64,000 bases of DNA from NCBI RefSeq assembly GCF_001039355.2, contig NW_019775980.1, positions 353,740 to 417,739 of the forward strand, written 5' to 3'. The notes beneath the pieces were generated by a model, which searched no databases, had not been told where the DNA came from, and saw nothing but the letters and a program-made list of their open reading frames with translations. Every line of letters starts with the position of its first letter. The stretch's first letter is position 1. Shown here piece after piece: positions 1 through 11,957 of the stretch. The position numbers were made by a program, and so were the translations under genes. Source of the stretch: Lingula anatina. Its lineage: Eukaryota; Brachiopoda; Lingulata; Lingulida; Lingulidae.

Positions 1-644
1 GCTTGGTTTACAAATGCCGTCTGCATCCTCTGGGTGCTACGGGACGAGATTATGCTACTACTGGTTGCCATGGGAACATCAGTCATCAATTTCACCATCC
101 TCCAGATTTCTGTGATATTCTAAATTAAAAGAGTTACAGACATTGCACTGAAAGAGTTACATAAATTTCATTGAAAGAGTTACAGACATATCAATGAAAG
201 AGTTACATTCCACTAAGCTGAAAATACCACGTTCTACTTATGACTAACGATTGAATGCTCTCAGACAAAAAATTCTTTTTTTCTGAAATAAAAATGAAAC
301 TGTAGACACTGTATTCCAAATTATGAAAAGAAATCTTAACACAGAAGGAAGAGTAATCTTTATTTTCAATATTTTGTAAGAAATTAAACAAAACAATTAT
401 TGCTACATTCTGAAAGACATCAATAGTTAAATAAGAAGACTTCCCATCAGAAAAATCATGTCCTGACATACTACAGTATTACACATTCACGTAATTTACC
501 AAAAGGTGAAATTACTCACATCGTCATCTAGTTTGTTTCCCACCTCAGCAAACATGTCAACCAGGCTGGGTCTGATACCGCCCTGAACTATCTGCTCATT
601 GTACTGGTAGACCTGCAAGGAAATTGTATTATTTTGATTGAAAA

Positions 645-679
<35 letters not shown>

Positions 680-2621
680 ATACAGTAAGTAAGAAAGAAA
701 GAAAGACAGAAAAAAGAAAGAAATCTCATATTTTTAAAGTTTAGGCTATATTACCAAAATCTACCACATTCATCTTATTTTATGACTGATAATTATCAAA
801 GACAACAACTATTATATTTTGTATAATATGTAAAAAAATGAGCATCTTACTTGTCTGGCATATGCCATCTCCACATTATCCATGGCACTTCTGCCCTGCA
901 TGTTGATACTGTCCCCAAGTATAGACTACAATAAAAGATATGTAATTTATACCTTAACATTCTGCATAGCTATATTATCCATAATTACTATGACATGACA
1001 ACAATATTTTCAAAATATGAAAACAAAATGCTAACCATATTCATTATGATCAAGTAAACAAGTACAAGTTTAGTGCATGGATTTTCATTAATCAATGTCA
1101 AAATTGCAATTCTTGTTAGAACAAATCTTAATATCAGGAATCTTAGGATGTTTTGAAGATGATGACAAAGTGTGTGTTAAGATTGTGTATATCTTAAAAC
1201 TGAATGGGTAGGTAAGCGGATTGACAGTTTGCTTGTGGTGCTTGCGACCACTATTTTTTACATTCATACCATGAAACTGCGGTTTGAGTTGGTAATAGAG
1301 TGGTCCCGTTTGCAAGACTAGGGCTCAAAATTACAAATGACTCTGTCGTTATACTCCTGGTTTGTTGCTCCTACCTCCTGTTCCTGAGGAAAGTCCAGTG
1401 TATCGTGTCCTGTTCCTATCAGAGCATTGAGGATCTTCTGTTTCTCTCTCTCCCACTCATTAACAAGACTATCCCAGTGTCTCTTCTCTGCCTCCTCTAA
1501 TGTCTGTAGGATAAAAGACAAAGTTAATATTATATGAGGATCTTCTGTTTCTCTCTCCCACTCATTAACAAGACTATCCCAGTGTCTCTTCTCTGCCTCC
1601 TCTAATGTCTGTAGGATAAAAGACAATAGTTAATATTTTATGTGGAGTAAATTCATGTGGTGTCTGTTTACATTTATTATAGAAGAAGGTGAAGCAAAAC
1701 CAAGCTATGCCAACGTCTCTTCTCTGCCACCTCCAATGTCTGCATGATAAAACGTCAATAAAACCCCTCTTACATGGCAAGTTAGTATCATATGTGAGAG
1801 TAGTTAATAAATGATTTCTTCATGGAGCCCATCTTTCAGCATAACAAAAATTATTACATTCTTTTTTTAAAATATAGTCGTGCTATAAGAAAACCTGCAT
1901 TTTGCTGAGGTGAATGCTTTTAGAACCCAAACTAGTCAGATGTCAACTTACATTTTTTCTTGTCTGTTCTATGACTGTTAACAGGGCATTTTCACGTTCA
2001 TTCCTCAGAAAACCATGGATGTCAGTGTCTCGCACTGGTTCTAGAGGCTCAAAAGTCCTTGCCGCACTTAAACCTTCCAGTTTCTGTGAAATTCTTGGAA
2101 TGTCAAAACCTTTTGATCCCAGTAATATTGATCTGAAAGACAAGAAGCTCCTTTTTTACAACACACTGATATCACAGCAAATACGACAGGTAGGTACTGA
2201 AATCCATCAATTGCTACTGCATTGATACCTAACATATGAAAACACATTTATTTACATAATGTTGAGCCTAGATACCTTGATATTGAAAAAAAAAGAGGGA
2301 ATAATAAGATCAGGTTGGCAAAAAAGCATTTATTATAAAATGATGTGATCATTTGGTATCATAAAAAAAATAATATTAAGAAAAATTATTAAACATCAGA
2401 GGCCCAGTGATATTCTGTTTGTTAGGTTAGAAAGTATCCTACGCCTTGACGTCTGAGGCATCCTGGCTGGTCTGAGCCGTCCTGGTCAGCAAGCGATGAC
2501 CAGCGTCCATTATCTGACGGATACTTCTCTCCACTTTGGGCAGCTCTGCCCCACAATCCATCTCCGCTGTCAGCTGCTCGGCCTGCTGCAGCAAGTCGCC
2601 AAATCCTGCACTCCCGTCCAT
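1..2621 (-). CDS. NUP93: NUP93, nuclear pore complex scaffold protein (5' part)
   Basis: Nup93 is a linker nucleoporin of the pore inner ring; its N-terminal helices recruit the Nup62 channel complex and Nup205/188. Six exons are read on the minus strand: 2621-2443 (start codon 2621-2619), 2132-1952, 1503-1375, 925-851, 612-520 and 119-1 (continues outside the window). Phases are 2,0,0,0,0. The start [17 protein letters not shown], then [19 protein letters not shown] and TLDFPQEQE, follow the known Nup93 N terminus closely. About 258 codons are present. An AG at 2633-2634 just upstream of the start suggests that the 5' UTR is spliced from a more distal exon, which I could not place. Exon 3 has two tandem decoy copies of its 5' end in the preceding intron. 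The gene is divergent from TCAIM. Confidence 0.95.
642..680. repeat. AAAT microsatellite
   Basis: A run of about ten AAAT units in the NUP93 intron between exons 4 and 5, followed by an AAAG-rich tail. No function is suggested. Confidence 0.9.
1504..1762 (-). repeat. Tandem copies of NUP93 exon 3 5' end, with splice acceptors
   Basis: The intron before NUP93 exon 3 contains two further copies of the acceptor plus the first part of the exon. Copy 2 would begin at 1608 (105 bp upstream of the real exon start at 1503) and is nearly identical over about 70 bp. Copy 3 would begin at 1739 and is diverged. Each keeps an AG acceptor. Copy 2 has lost two bases of an AG repeat relative to the real exon, so splicing to it would change frame. 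The real exon is the one that reads through to a phase-0 donor at 1374-1373. Confidence 0.85.
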
Positions 2622-3292
2622 GGTGATGGCGACTGAAACTGAATAAGTTAACATATCATTACCTTCATGATTTCCACTGTTAGAAAACAAATTACAACAA
2701 ATAACGTTACATTTCTCATTCACAGTCACAGTATAATTTCATTCTCAACACAACTACATGTATGAAACAAAGTTCTATAATGTCATTATTTGCAGGATTC
2801 GAAAAGGAATTCAAACCTAATAGCATGATATGATTTTTTCGGGAAAGGCTTTAATAAAATTTAAGAGAAAATACTTAGGTACTAATATGAAAAGTAATCA
2901 AAAAGTAGTTCTGAAACTAAAACTGATAGTGCTTCAGTACAGGCATAACAATATCAACATATACAGAGAAATCGAGAAGCACACAACTCATTTTTGAATA
3001 ATAAAATAAACAGATTTTTCCCATATTAAGTAAGTATTAATATACAAGAATCTGATTTACCTGAAGTATATACGAAATGTTATTTACAACATATACTTTA
3101 GGTTTTGGTTTCTCAGTGATGAAAAAAGCGCCAAACCGGAAGCATGTTTTCGGCTACACACTGCGCCTGCTCAGAACTTCTCGATGAAAAGGAGAACCGA
3201 AAAGTGTGTTGTGTTTAAACACGAGAGAGAAGACAGCGTTTCTCTGCTGCTAAAAACGAGATGTAAGCGTCTCTTTCCTGTCTGATGTAGCT
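2622..3292. promoter_or_regulatory. Divergent promoter region between NUP93 and TCAIM
   Basis: About 670 bp separate the two start codons. The part near 3120-3260 is richer in GC and CpG than its surroundings and should hold both transcription starts. It also contains the beginning of the NUP93 5' UTR intron (acceptor at 2633-2634). No TATA box or other motif stood out. The promoter role is inferred from the head-to-head arrangement. Confidence 0.5.
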
Positions 3293-6059
3293 ATGTTGAT
3301 GGTGCTCCGCCATGCCATCTGGTCAAGAATCGGTCTTGTCAAGAGGGGAGCAGATGCTTTCTGCAGGTAATCAGAAAAACCATCCAAACTTCAACCAAAA
3401 ACATCGACTTGTCTTGGCTGAAAATTCTTACCCAGAACCTCACGTGCCTATTTTACTATTTTTAGATATAACAATAATTAGTATTACTATAACTCTTTCT
3501 GCTTCTTCATTGTCATTCAATGGCGTTAATTTCAATTTCAATTGCTCCTTTTAAAATCAATTTTTTAATGAACATCGTAAACATAAAAGTTGATGAACGT
3601 ATGTGCAAGTTATATGTTACATAATTACAGCCCCTCCCCCCAGAAAAAAAGAAAGAAAAAAAAAGAACATTCTAAAGAAAGGTTGAAGTCTCATATGTGT
3701 ATGTATACTTCTGCTTAATGTTCAGAAATGCAAACAAATAAATAAAATAAAATAAAATAAATTATTTCAAAATATATGGGAAACCGAAGATTCATTTGAA
3801 GTTAAGAACATAAACTTGAGAGATTGATGTATGAAAAGGTATAGTTTTCATTCCAGCATCTAGCTGTTTGTGAACATATATTAGTTGATTATAACAATTC
3901 AAAGATTCTCATGCTGTTCACTTGCTTTTAAACATCCCATTATGGATACTTCTAGATACATTTATATCATTTGAGAATGTTTTGAAATAAAACATTTGCT
4001 TCTTTTCATTCATGTTATGTCATCTATTTGGCATGGCACATGATAACATTCAGATGGTGCTTGTTTCTTTCATGTTAGGAGCTTTCCGACTCCATCATTT
4101 GGAGTTAATATTACTGTTGCTGCAGGAATCAGATGTGGTCATCGCAGTTTCTTGACAGCTGGTGAAGCAGCCATAGCACTGAGGCCATTTTATTTTGTGG
4201 TGCACCCGGACCTGTTTGGGCAACATCCAAGAGAAAGGGTGAGAACTTGAGTTAAAGTGAACAAGCTCAGTTATGATCTGGTATTTGTGTGTGGAAAAAG
4301 GAAGAGTTGTTTAGCTGAATGTTTCTGTACAATTAGCTAGTCCTGTATACTAAATGGGGCCTTTGTCTTGAAAAATACCCTTATTGTTGTAACTACTGTT
4401 TTCCAGTTAAATGACAAATTTTAATTTTCTTTCCCACTGTTTTCTCCAGGCAGTGAATGAAGAGTCTCTGAAGCAGCTCAGGGAATTGTTGGACAACATT
4501 CAGATTGGACAGACGTTCCAGCCTAGGAGAATTACTTTCTATGTCAGAGAAGGGAAGAAAGGAAGCAATTCTGCCAATGCAGGTGCTGTTGTTTTTTCTT
4601 GTAAAAAATTTTTTTAATTCATATATTTTTTTTAATTGTTTTAAATTGTTTTATCCTTTTAACAAATTTATATTTACAAATAGCCATGTAATTGTGCTGG
4701 CTGTGTAAGATGTGGTTTATACATGTTTTAGGGCATTTACTCTCACTTCATATGTATCATTAACTTTAAACTGGTTTGAATAATATTATTTAACAAACCT
4801 AATATTCATAACATGCCAAAAGGTAGTTTATTATGGTCTGTATGAGGACAATCACAACAGATCCATGGCAGTCTCAACATGAAAGCAGAGCCGACTAATC
4901 TGCTGATAGTCTCCCCGCCTCCACACGCACTATCCCTGCAGGGGTCTAGCAATTAAACCTAGGAGCCGTGATTTAATCCGTTTAATGGCATGTGCAGTGG
5001 CGGGGAGACAATCAGGGGATAAGTCATCTCTACTTTCATGAAGGGATTGCCATATTTGGTCAGCAGATCAGTAGATCTGAGGATCATCTGCAGTGAATGC
5101 ATTCTATTTGTTGATTATTTGTCTTTTGTCTCTCAGGTTTCAGGATGGTGACCACGCCATTACTGAGCAATGATATGTATAAGACGGTAGAGAGCGTACT
5201 GCAAACATGTCAGCTGCCATTAGACTTCTTACACCAGATCAAGGACAGAAGGTCAAAGGTCAGACAAGACAAGCCGGCTCAGAGTCAGTACACATCCAGA
5301 GATTATAGCAATGAGTTCTTACGGATGTATGGGCCAGATAACCCCAACAGTGCGTACTTCAGAAAAATGAAGATGAACCTTTCTCTCAGGTGTGCCATGG
5401 GTGGATATCAATTAAAGCAAATTTCAAAAATGAAAAAAAAAAAGAAAATCCTAGAAATATATGTAAAGAATCATGATTATAAAGTAATGCACATAAAAAA
5501 AATGCAGTTTCAATTTTGAAATTTGACTTGCAAGTCTATAGCAGGGGTTACAGCTCCATTTTTGTTCTAATCTTTCAAAGATTTTTGAAAGTTTTTAAAG
5601 TTGTCAGCCCACACTTTAGTGGCAAATACACTATATATACACAATGATTGTGTGGACTTTGATAGATAGTTAACATTTCTATTTTTGATTTCCCTGTGTA
5701 GAAGTTGGCTGAGGGCCAATGTATTAAAAGCACAGAGCAACCAGCAGTTACATGATGCAATGAAGAAGTATAACGCAGAGATATGTGCTGCCCTCTGTGA
5801 AGAGTTTGGATTGGCTGATGTCCAGTGGAATTGTATTTGGAGCGATCGTTTTCTGAAGGGTTGCATCGTCAGCTTTAGAAGAATGTGTGAAAGAAATGTT
5901 CATATTCGTAATAATTTAAAAGGTATATATTTTTATCATGACAGCAGTTATATTTTGTTTATATTATTTTCGATTTTTAGTAGTAATACTTTGCAGTATA
6001 TAAACATTTCATGAATATAGAACAGTTACATTCCAACTGCATCTCTCTCTCTCTCTATG

Positions 6060-6090
<31 letters not shown>

Positions 6091-9000
6091 TACACACACA
6101 CACGTATCAATTAATACCAGTTATTTCCTCCTCCTCCAGGTCACGTGCTGGTGTTTGCGGAGGCCACGGGGATGTGCGTGGAAGGTCATGTGATCCTAGA
6201 CGCCAGAGACGTCCCCAATGATTGGATACACGTAGGTTGACCTCAAGTTCACATTGGGTGTCATTAGTCAATTTTTATGTTGGAGTAGATAAAGTACTGG
6301 GTAGTATAGTCCAGGAAGAATGTGGCTTCAAGAAGATAATATAAGACATTGATAGGTTGTGAGGAGAGATATTGATACATGTGTTTATGTGATCATGGTT
6401 GAAAAGTTCCCGTCATTAATGTTTTTGAACTTCCTCAGTTTTATTTCTTGAGAAGTTCAGAGAAGATACTGAAGATTTAAAGTTATTGTTGAAAAGTTTT
6501 TGATATGGTACCAGGTAGTGGCAAATACTTTTACGATGTGTTGGTTAATCCATGGGTTATGTAGTTAATATGGGCGTTAGTGCTAAAAGATCTGGTGGTA
6601 GTGGTAGTCCATTTATAAGGCTGCATACAGTAGGGGTCATTTAAAAGTTATAATAATTTAGAGATCTGGTGGTAGTGGTAGTTCCTTTATAAGGCTGCAT
6701 ACAGTAGGGGTCATTTAAAAGTTATACATACCTAGGGATGTTATATGACCGTGGTGATATGATGATCACTGAAGCCTGTCCATTTAGCCAAGCTTCAGTG
6801 AAGATCGAGGGCAACCTCGAGCCGCTACCCAAAAATGTCTCGCTTCATGTGTTTATGGCTGAAAAGTTCCTGTCATGAATGTTTTTGAACTTCCTTAGTT
6901 TTATTCCTTGAGATGTTCAGAGAAGGTACTGAAGATCTTAATTTATTGTTGAAAAGATTTTTATATGTTACCAGGTAGAGGCAAATACTTTTATGATGTG
7001 TTGGTTAATTCATGGGTTATGTAGTTAATATGGGTGTTAGTGCTAAAAGATCTGGTGGTAGTGGTAGTCCATTTATAAGGCTGCATACAGTAGGGGTCAT
7101 ATAAAAGTTATAATAATGGAATGCTCCTGTAGAATTCTGTATCACAGCGTATTTGTTGGAGTGGACTACAAATAGTAAAGGGAGAAAAGAAAAAAGGATC
7201 TAATTAATAGTGTATATTGTGTTGTGATAATATATCAGAGCTGTTGGAGAGATTTATTATTTATAACATGAAGATAATTTTCAATTTTGGTATCCGTTTT
7301 TGAAATCCTGTTCAGTGAAAATGAAAGAAAAGATTTGGTAAAAAGCACTTGTTTATTATTTATTTATTTATTTATTAATTAATTTTTTTATTTTGTTCTA
7401 AGACCCCATTTCCAGAGATTATATCGATCTACTTTAGATCGACCTAACTCCCTGGGGGTTCACGCTAAATAGCTGTCAGCCGAGCGGACACGAAAGTTAA
7501 TTACCCCTTTACAGCTTATAGTAGGCGGGACGGACATTGAAGCCGGATTATCTGACAGTAATCTAGTGAGACTCCCCGTGGGGATAGATCAATCTAAAAG
7601 CTCTGGGAATACAGCCTAAGATTGATCTTCATTTCTACTTTTTAGCTTCTCTCCTCTCTCAGTGAGTACAAAGAAGGATTTGAAAAAAATGTCCGGATAG
7701 CAGAAGAGAAGCTGAGCAAGCTGTTACACGGACTGAGAGTTCTACCTCGTCATAAAGGTGCTACACGTATAGTATTAGTCCATGAGTATTACAACAGGGT
7801 CATGATGTTAGAGGAGATGCTGAGACAGTATAAAACAGAGATCGGAGTCAAGGAACTTCTGTCTGAAGAAATGGGTGATTTAGATATGGTGCTGGAAGGG
7901 TAAGGTTAAAACTGAGAATTCAAAAATAAAAGATTTTACGCATTTGATGATGAGGACAGTTTAACTTAAAGGACTCTTATTATAATATATCAATATAATA
8001 TAATATAATATAATATAATATAATATAATATATGTCATTTGAATATAATTTATGTTTGAGGAAACTACCTTATTAATGACACAAAAGATTCTTTATTTAT
8101 CTGAAGTGCTTTTATGTTTGACACCTGCAGAAATGTACCAAAGTAGTTTCCTGTAGTATTTGCAGATATCAACTGTTCTCCCCTCCTGGCCAATCTGTTA
8201 AATGACAATGTTTCAAATAGTATTAAATACATTTAATTGATAGGTTGTCTCAGACATTCTGTTATTATTTATATATACAGGCTCACCTGACCAATCATGC
8301 ATTCTATATTTGTATCTCCAGGTTGTCAGGCTCTCTGTCCGTGTCCACTACGGGGTCATTCGTGGTGCCAATGGGGGTCAGTCCGGAACGTTTGCTGACC
8401 TTCCTGAGAGACAAGACTGGAGTGGCCAGACAGACCAAGGCAACTCACCAGAGGTAGTCAATGATGGCAAAGAGTTTTTGATGAATGTGAAGCTGCATTC
8501 ATGACCTGCAAACTAACTAGTCCATGGATCAAAAATGGCGCACACTTGAAAGCAAGCCATATATCCCCTAACAATAACATAATTGATTCCCTGCCCCTCC
8601 AGCACACCGTCCCAGCAGGGGCAGAGCAATTAATAATGGTACATGCTTCCAAGTGGGTTGCGCCATATTTGATCCATGGACTAGTTACTCCAGTGATCAA
8701 CTGCTTGTGAATGCTCCCTCAGTGGGTGAGGTGGCCTATTTGCAGGTTGGCCATCTGTAAATGGTGCTGGATAACATAGTTTAGATGGCTTACGGTNGTA
8801 CTTATTGCTCGTTTTTTTAGAGCAGAAAATTAATTTAATGTGACTTTTAAAGACCCATTTTGGTCTTTGTAGTCTTCTTCAGAAGTGGATTGCTGCATAA
8901 AAGGGAATTTTTTGGTATACATGAATAAGGTACAGTGATGCCTATGATCACACATGTATAGGCAGCCCTATTCTTATTTCTTTTATAAACAGGATGTTAA

Positions 9001-9346
9001 TTCATTAATTATCATGACATAATTCATGATTTTATTCTTTGCGATGCTGATTCTACTCTTTTGTGTAACCTCATCTTCGATTCCAACACTTTTTCTTGAC
9101 AGGCTCAGGGAAAAGGAAGAATCTTTAATCGCGAAGTGTCAGAGAGAGTTCCAGTTGGCCAGTCTAGTGAAGGACATCAGTGTGTCTTCTGAGCAGATGG
9201 TGGTGTGTTGCGAGGCCTTGTTACGAGAGCCGAGGGAAATTAACCGACCGTTGCCTGGTGGTCACATACAGGTGTCGCAGTATTACGACGTGAACTACGA
9301 AGGAGAGCTATGTATTCCGTGGAACTGGGCCTCCCTTGGCAAATGA
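3293..9346 (+). CDS. TCAIM: TCAIM, T-cell activation inhibitor, mitochondrial (complete)
   Basis: Nine exons: 3293-3366, 4148-4238, 4450-4582, 5137-5389, 5702-5922, 6140-6231, 7646-7899, 8322-8453 and 9103-9346; phases 2,0,1,2,1,0,2,2. They join into 498 codons (497 residues), close to the vertebrate protein (about 496). Recognition rests on EAAIALRPFYFVVHPDLFGQ with the following AVNEESLKQL (DUF4460-type, DnaJ-like N domain), then RRITFYVRE, and the terminal LCIPWNW motif of the DUF4461 region. The N terminus MLMVLRHAIWSRIGLVKRGA is basic, hydrophobic and free of acidic residues, as expected of a mitochondrial presequence; a second in-frame ATG lies at 3299. In mammals TCAIM is a mitochondrial protein linked to T-cell activation; its biochemical role here is unknown. 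A poly(A) signal is at 10145-10150. Confidence 0.95.
4855..5085. mobile_element. Palindromic MITE in TCAIM intron 3
   Basis: The two halves are inverted copies. The arm with AGTCTCCCCGCC near 4910 is mirrored by GGCGGGGAGAC near 5000, and CATGAAAG near 4880 by CTTTCATG near 5034. There is no coding capacity. Outer ends were not fixed exactly. Confidence 0.6.
6041..6103. repeat. CT then CA microsatellite
   Basis: (CT)n followed by (CA)n in TCAIM intron 5, ending about 35 bp before the exon 6 acceptor, so it overlaps the polypyrimidine region. Confidence 0.9.
6395..7115. repeat. 460-bp-offset tandem duplication in TCAIM intron 6
   Basis: The segment starting near 6385 (TGTTTTTGAACTTCC at 6420) recurs 460 bp downstream (at 6880) and stays alignable to about 7115. 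A shorter piece (AGATCTGGTGGTAGTGGTAG plus the following 60 bp) also recurs at about 6661. The copies differ at scattered positions. Confidence 0.8.
7402..7616. mobile_element. MITE family A, copy 1 (Harbinger-like)
   Basis: A 215-bp non-coding element in TCAIM intron 6. It has inverted ends (CCATTTCCAGAGA against TATTCCCAGAGC read from the other end) and is flanked by TAA at 7399-7401 and TAA at 7617-7619. A 3-bp TWA target duplication is typical of PIF/Harbinger elements. Related copies lie at 25532-25744 (inverted) and 28031-28249. Confidence 0.75.
7980..8032. repeat. TATAA-type microsatellite
   Basis: About ten units of a 5-bp AT-only repeat (ATAAT register) in TCAIM intron 7. Confidence 0.9.
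8515..8686. mobile_element. Palindromic MITE in TCAIM intron 8
   Basis: Terminal inverted repeats of about 27 bp begin AACTAGTCCATGGATCAAA and end with the near-exact reverse complement at 8659-8686. Weaker outer pairing may extend it to about 8490-8713. Its ends resemble the CTAGTCC...CAAATATGGC elements at 11607-11957. Confidence 0.7.
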
Positions 9347-10144
9347 TGGACTTTCTGGGACTTACATGCTATTGTTGATTATTGTCATTTCCAAATATTC
9401 AAAAATTGTTTTAGAGATATCAGTTGCAGGATTTTGACACCTTTAGTGGTTGTGGGATTTTTCCATCACGCAGGGTTCTGAATTAGAAAATATTAATACC
9501 ATATAAAATAGGTTAAATTTACTTCACTTCATTTTCTTTGGCAACCAGATTTATAAAAAGTGATATTCAGTTCTTGCAAATTAATAATTATTTTGCTGGT
9601 TGTGTACTTCTGAACAATTTGACAGGTAATTAATTAAAGAATATTGACATGGGTAAAGTCGTACAAACTGAAAATCAAAGCTTGCAATTTCTTAGTGCTT
9701 TTAGACCATAGGAAACAAAAAGAAGAAAATGAAAACTGAAAATTCTGAAATCGGGCACAATCCTGAAACCTTTTCATCCGTGTATTGAAGACCATGACAA
9801 TCCCTTTTACTTCTGCAATTTTGAACGAAAATTGGTTGCAAAATGGCAAACTTTTTTTTATTGAGCTCGAGTCAATACCCGTTTGTGGCCCATGTCATTT
9901 TATTACATATGTCGGTATGCAGTTGATGTTATGATGACATATGCCCCATCTGACTGTTTTTATTATGCAATTCTTATAAATAGAAATAAGATGTGTCCAT
10001 TCTTATTATAATATATGTGTGATGTACCAGTTACTTAGTTTAACTAGAGCCAAGGGGTTCTAGGAGTGTCCGGCCAGTTGCTAAAATGCCTGTTAGCATG
10101 TGCATAAAGAAATTGCTCACTTTTAAGACTTTTTTTTTTTGAAA

Positions 10145-10150
10145 AATAAA
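10145..10150 (+). terminator. TCAIM poly(A) signal
   Basis: The first well-placed AATAAA after the TCAIM stop, about 800 bp downstream, followed by GT-rich sequence (TGTGCTGTTTTGTTTT) as expected of a downstream element. Confidence 0.6.
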
Positions 10151-11606
10151 GTGATTTACTTGAATGTGCTGTTTTGTTTTAGTCACAACAAGGTTGCACA
10201 TTGCCAGTTAAAAGATTTGCAGATTTTTTCCACCACAACCGGCGCTCACTATGGTCAATTGACTTTGTAACTGTTAGAAGTTATTAATAATTTGGTCAAT
10301 TTTAAGGATTGTATTTCTTTTGATAAAGTGCTTCTTGACAAAGCACGCATGTTTCATTGGCCATCAACAAGAAATGATTTTGGTGGTTTCACGATTGGAG
10401 ATCTGGGGGTATTTCCAATAATTTTAAAAAAATTTTACTGCTCAAACATGGCCACAACTTCCAACATCTAAGAGAAATAACCAAAATTCCAACACTAATA
10501 TGGTTGTTAAGATTTCATGGGCACTTTATTGTCCATTAAATGCCACAGATGTTACAGAATTGTGATGGCCTGCTCCTGTACGTGAATATCACATACAAAA
10601 TTTAATGAATGACTTCTTACCACATTACACAAATCACCAACTGGTAGACTGGCATTTCTATGTATTTATCCATAAAAATTCTTTTCACATATTTTCTCTT
10701 TTGCTAATCAGACAAGTACAAAATGAGGCCCATCTTGCTTAGTGTCACCATCTACAGTCCGTTTCATTATCAATCAAGATTGACAAGTCTGTGCAATGAT
10801 TGGTTTAACTAAGTAAGCCGTTTAGAAAAAGATGTATCTACACTTGAAAAATTTACAATATATACAATAACAACTGGTTTCAGTGTATGTTTCTTAGGCA
10901 AAAACTAGAAGTATTTGTCTACTATCATAAGCCAAATCGGGCATTCAAGTAATATGAATTCTTTATGAATACATTATAAGATTATATGATATAGACTGTG
11001 CATGCAATGAAGTGCTTAAGTTTCTGGGGAAAAAAATACAATAAGAACCATTTCGGAAGTCTAGGGAATGATGGTGAAGAAGGAAGAGATGTAAAATTAG
11101 CCAAGTTGTGAAATAAAATATAGGCTCCATTCTCCTCAGCACATAAAAAGTACAATTCTCAGCAAAAACTGAGGTCAAAGTTTAATTTCCTTGACAAATC
11201 TATTATCCTTCAATTTCAGAAAAAAATTCAAAGTGATCATAAATCAATAAACATACTTGACTAAATACTATGAGCAGGAATTGGGGTTTCGTACATCTGT
11301 GACAAGTGTAATTATAATTAGTAGAAATGACAAATGAATTACATACAATTTTTTTCTGAATATTTCTCTATTGCAAGATTTTTAAGCTCAGTTATTCTTT
11401 ACACAAAAAGCTCCTGGCACGAAGACTTCTAATTCTGTTTATTCTCTCATTGTCTTAACCAGGTTAAACATTTGTGAAATCATGATTAGATTTGTAAGTA
11501 TACTATCTGGGGTATAGATCTATGTGATAAAACCTTGAGTGATAAAGCCAGCAGTTTTTAGATATAATAACCATATTGCATTTGTGAAATGAGAATTGTA
11601 CTAACT

Positions 11607-11957
11607 GCATTCAGAATAGTGAACTAACTAGTCTGAGGCTCCATTTAGAACAGGGGACTAACTAGTCCGAGGGTCAAATATGGCCACCCACTACAAAGCT
11701 TGCCGTTTAATCCGCTAATAGACACTGAATAGATATCCCATGGGGACGTATTCTAGTTAGTCAGCCATATTTGACCCTCGGACTAGTTAGCCCACGGTTC
11801 TGAATGGAGCCTAAGAGTCAAATATGGCCTACCCATTTGAATACTTCCCTACGGGGAATCTATTCAGTGTCTATTAGCGGATAAGATGGCAAGCTTTTTG
11901 GTGGGTCGCCATATTTGACCCTCAGATCAATTAGTCCAACGTTCTGAACGCGGCCTT
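11607..11957. mobile_element. MITE interrupted by a member of its own family
   Basis: The outer element begins near GCATTCAGAATAGTGAAC and ends near GTTCTGAACGCGGCC (reverse-complement ends). Its left arm is broken after the TCTGA ending at 11636 and resumes at about 11812 with GAGTCAAATATGGCC. The break is filled by the related element at 11637-11811. Confidence 0.7.
11637..11811. mobile_element. Inner MITE nested in the outer copy
   Basis: Terminal inverted repeats GGCTCCATTTAGAAC and, from the other end, GGCTCCATTCAGAAC (14 of 15 identical). Internal arms carry CTAGTCCGAGGGTCAAATAT and its inverse. Flanking triplets TGA and TAA suggest a 3-bp TWA target site, as in Harbinger elements. Confidence 0.7.
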
